Positions 62,777 to 64,000 of a stretch of 64,000 bases of DNA are shown here, in pieces. Made by a program: the position numbers and the translations under genes. Numbering within the stretch: position 1 is the first letter of the stretch; each line of letters opens with the position of its first letter. Where the stretch lies: contig JAWBXB010000004.1 of the NCBI GenBank assembly GCA_038868075.1, positions 58,629 through 122,628 of the forward strand, written 5' to 3'. Origin of the DNA: Candidatus Bathyarchaeia archaeon. Its GTDB lineage: Archaea > Thermoproteota > Bathyarchaeia > Bathyarchaeales > DTEX01. Under the pieces are notes generated by a model. The model made no database searches. It saw only the letters and a list, made by a program, of their open reading frames with translations, and was not told where the DNA came from.

Positions 62777-62914
62777 GGGCCCGTGAAATTAGGGCTTAAA
62801 CGCCCAATTCGGGAAGCGTAGCTTGGATAGCGCGTCGGCCCTCTAAGGCGCTGAATAAATTAAAAAGCTGATGAAAGCCGGAGATCCTGGGTTCAAATCC
62901 CAGCGGGCCCGCCA
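62777..62914 (+). tRNA. tRNA-Arg (UCU) with two introns, CCA encoded; C at position 33
   Basis: Acceptor GGGCCCG (62777-62783) pairs CGGGCCC (62904-62910), then G and encoded CCA. The D stem GCGT/GCGC is found only after removal of 62786-62815 (between 9 and 10). That intron has CCCG/CGGG as central helix with bulges TGA and AAG and a long inner stem AATT/AATT plus GGGC/GCCC. The anticodon arm TCGGC-CCTCTAA-GCCGG needs removal of 62846-62875 (37/38), with bulges TAA and AAA and central helix CCTC/GATG, which has one mismatch at C62841. The mature 78-base tRNA has D-loop GGATA with A20 as typical for Arg and anticodon UCU (62842-62844). Position 33, almost always U, reads C. It could be a real variant, a base to be edited, or a sequence error. 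Other reading frames of the loop gave no better anticodon. Confidence 0.85.
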
Positions 62915-63035
62915 CTAATTTTTTGTCAGCAAATCATTTTTAGAGACTTTAATTGGCTGTTTTCTTGTGGAATACATGTTTCTAATTTGATTTTATTCTA
63001 GTTCTTTTCTTTATGCGATGCAAACACTGGGGGTC

Positions 63036-63110
63036 TTTATAAATGGAAATTTGCATATACTAGTCCTTTCCCGTAGATAGGTGCCTCTAGCTGGCGAGAA
63101 GGCATTTTAT
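63036..63110 (+). promoter_or_regulatory. Promoter and hairpin in the leader of the small zinc protein gene
   Basis: TTTATAAA at 63036-63043 is a good TATA box that would place the transcript start near 63062. Directly downstream TGCCTCT (63082-63088) can pair with AGA-A-GGCA (63097-63104), giving a 7-bp stem with one bulged A and an 8-base loop, followed by TTTTAT. It is either a structured leader of the gene at 63152 or a small separate RNA. Confidence 0.35.
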
Positions 63111-63151
63111 ATTGCAGATAGCGCTTTACTCTCTATAGGTGGCGTTTATAT

Positions 63152-63316
63152 ATGGTGCGGCCGGATCCCCTAAATCCATGGCATTACCGATTCTTCCGCA
63201 GGCATATTGAGGCCGTTGCCGGGCGTCCCTATTGCAGGCATGGGCCCACTGAAACAGACCTAGAAGAAGGTAAATGCCCATCATGCGGAAAGCCAATAAG
63301 GAAGGATAAAACTTAA
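63152..63316 (+). CDS. Small zinc-binding protein (54 residues)
   Basis: A short frame starting MVRPDPLNPWHYRFFRRHIE and ending CPSCGKPIRKDKT. It has CRH at residues 28-30 and CPSC at 42-45, which together can hold one zinc. GGTGG lies 8 bases before the ATG and a TATA box about 110 bases upstream, so it has its own expression signals. It is shorter than most gene-finding limits. I do not recognise the family; its place just before a glutamate-synthase-like gene suggests no specific role. Confidence 0.65.
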   Translation: MVRPDPLNPWHYRFFRRHIEAVAGRPYCRHGPTETDLEEGKCPSCGKPIRKDKT

Positions 63317-63553
63317 ATTTTTAGAGAGACTCTCCGAGACGCCGGAAAGAAACCCATACTTATCCAAGCTTAACCCTAATTTTCCCAGTAAGAAGCAAAT
63401 CGTTCATCTTCTTTCAATTCTCTTTGTGAGATTCAAAAATTACTCCTTTTATACATTTTTTACTATTAAGTTCGTTCAGCTGCCATTATTAATTTCAAAG
63501 AAAAACTTATATTCTGGTAATAGGTAACCATATGCCAATTAAGGTGATAATGC

Positions 63554-64000
63554 ATGCCGAATCCTGTGCAGAAGAACTCCTCATACCTAAATTCCATGTC
63601 GACTACTGATACTAGAACAAGGGTTGAGGATACCTGCCCATCCAGCGGCCTATGCCCTCTATGTATTAAAGAGTGCCCCTTTATCTGCGAGGTTTCATTG
63701 TCGGCTTTTAGGGGACGTGAGGCACTTTATCCAGATCCGAAGATGTTTGGAAAGAGTACGGCTGGCTCCTTAAAGGACTATGGATTAGACTGGTCACACT
63801 TTAACATTAAGGCTAGACTTTTAGGCGCTGAAGGCATAGATCCAAATCCAGACATAGCGCTATTCCCAAATGTTGATGTTGAAACAAGTGTTGCTGGCAT
63901 ACCGCTCAAGATACCCGTCATAATAGGAGCATACGGCTCAACAGAGGTTGCCAGAGTAAATTGGGATAGCCTTGCAATAGGCGGCGCCCTCTCCGGAATA
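63554..64000 (+). CDS. Glutamate synthase-like FMN protein, N-terminal part (cut by window end)
   Basis: The frame is open to the window end (149 codons). After a short lead, a cysteine cluster reads CPSSGLCPLCIKECPFICE, which resembles a Fe-S cluster site, followed by FRGREALYPDPKMFGKSTAGSLKDYGLDWSHFNI and IPLKIPVIIGAYGSTEVARVNWD. This is the start of the archaeal glutamate synthase family FMN-binding (GltB2-like) protein. GGTGA lies 6 bases before ATG 63554. The remaining domain lies outside the window. Confidence 0.75.
   Translation, partial: MPNPVQKNSSYLNSMSTTDTRTRVEDTCPSSGLCPLCIKECPFICEVSLSAFRGREALYPDPKMFGKSTAGSLKDYGLDWSHFNIKARLLGAEGIDPNPDIALFPNVDVETSVAGIPLKIPVIIGAYGSTEVARVNWDSLAIGGALSGI

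Noticed and set aside
62846-62876. Ile anticodon (CUGAUGA) inside the second intron region of tRNA-Arg
   Set aside because: It could be read as a loop with GAU, but it does not fit a 7-base loop between the paired stems, and the discriminator base G and D-loop A20 do not fit Ile.
1-64000. CRISPR arrays, rRNA genes, insertion sequences with complete transposase
   Set aside because: I looked for regularly spaced repeats, conserved rRNA runs and DDE or HUH transposase motifs and saw none.

Overview
The window is archaeal chromosomal DNA, AT-rich and densely coded. The markers are an HMf-type histone, ribosomal proteins S30e, S17e and L10e, eIF1A, RIO1 kinase with a Pno1/Krr1-like KH protein, exosome Csl4, RNA polymerase Rpo11, topoisomerase VI (both subunits), RadA, an Orc1/Cdc6 ATPase, NucS/EndoMS, diphthamide genes and tRNA genes split by bulge-helix-bulge introns. 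An ESCRT-III/CdvB-like protein together with a histone, and heavily intron-loaded tRNAs, point to the TACK (Thermoproteota-like) side. A Bathyarchaeia-like lineage is my best guess by inference; no rRNA is present to settle it.

Layout. 1-5.5 kb: the end of an FtsX-type permease, an OPT-like transporter and an alpha/alpha-toroid glycosidase-like protein in one transcription unit. 5.6-8.3 kb (minus): methyltransferase, S30e, glycosyltransferase, radical SAM. 8.3-12.3 kb: NucS, S17e, histone, a truncated M28 peptidase, MazG, endonuclease IV. 12.4-15.1 kb: CdvB-like protein, dphB-DUF357-ribL, and a tRNA-Lys with three introns. 15.5-24 kb: MgtE-type transporter with a PhoU/TrkA_C regulator, a sugar epimerase, MATE exporter, a membrane Hsp20-like protein and UPF0182. 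24.1-25.6 kb: a scar of gene fragments (FAD oxidoreductase tail, membrane protein piece, tyrosine integrase N-terminus, a frameshifted gene) around a two-intron tRNA-Val. 25.7-34.8 kb: Hsp20, PAC2, an intein-containing topoisomerase I, an AIR-synthase-like protein, nitroreductase and a large FtsX permease. 34.9-39.5 kb: the whole glycine cleavage P/T/H set in convergent pairs. 39.6-47.2 kb: a surface metallopeptidase with a left-handed beta-helix, eIF1A, and a heterodimeric ABC exporter with its own HTH regulator and a candidate operator. 47.3-57.8 kb: information processing (RIO1, KH, Top6B/A, Orc1, RadA, Sua5, RNase III-like, Rpo11, Csl4, METTL5-like). 57.8-64 kb: Dph2, PEP synthase, L10e, dCTP deaminase/dUTPase-like, a two-intron tRNA-Arg, a small zinc protein and the start of a glutamate-synthase-like gene.

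The most unusual content is RNA-level: all three tRNA genes carry a canonical 37/38 intron plus one or two introns at non-canonical sites, and most of these can be folded by eye into bulge-helix-bulge motifs that restore standard cloverleaves. The tRNA-Arg then reads with C instead of U at position 33. Further points of interest are an intein whose homing-endonuclease motifs have lost their acidic residues, the mobile-element scar at tRNA-Val, and a near-perfect palindrome in front of the exporter operon.
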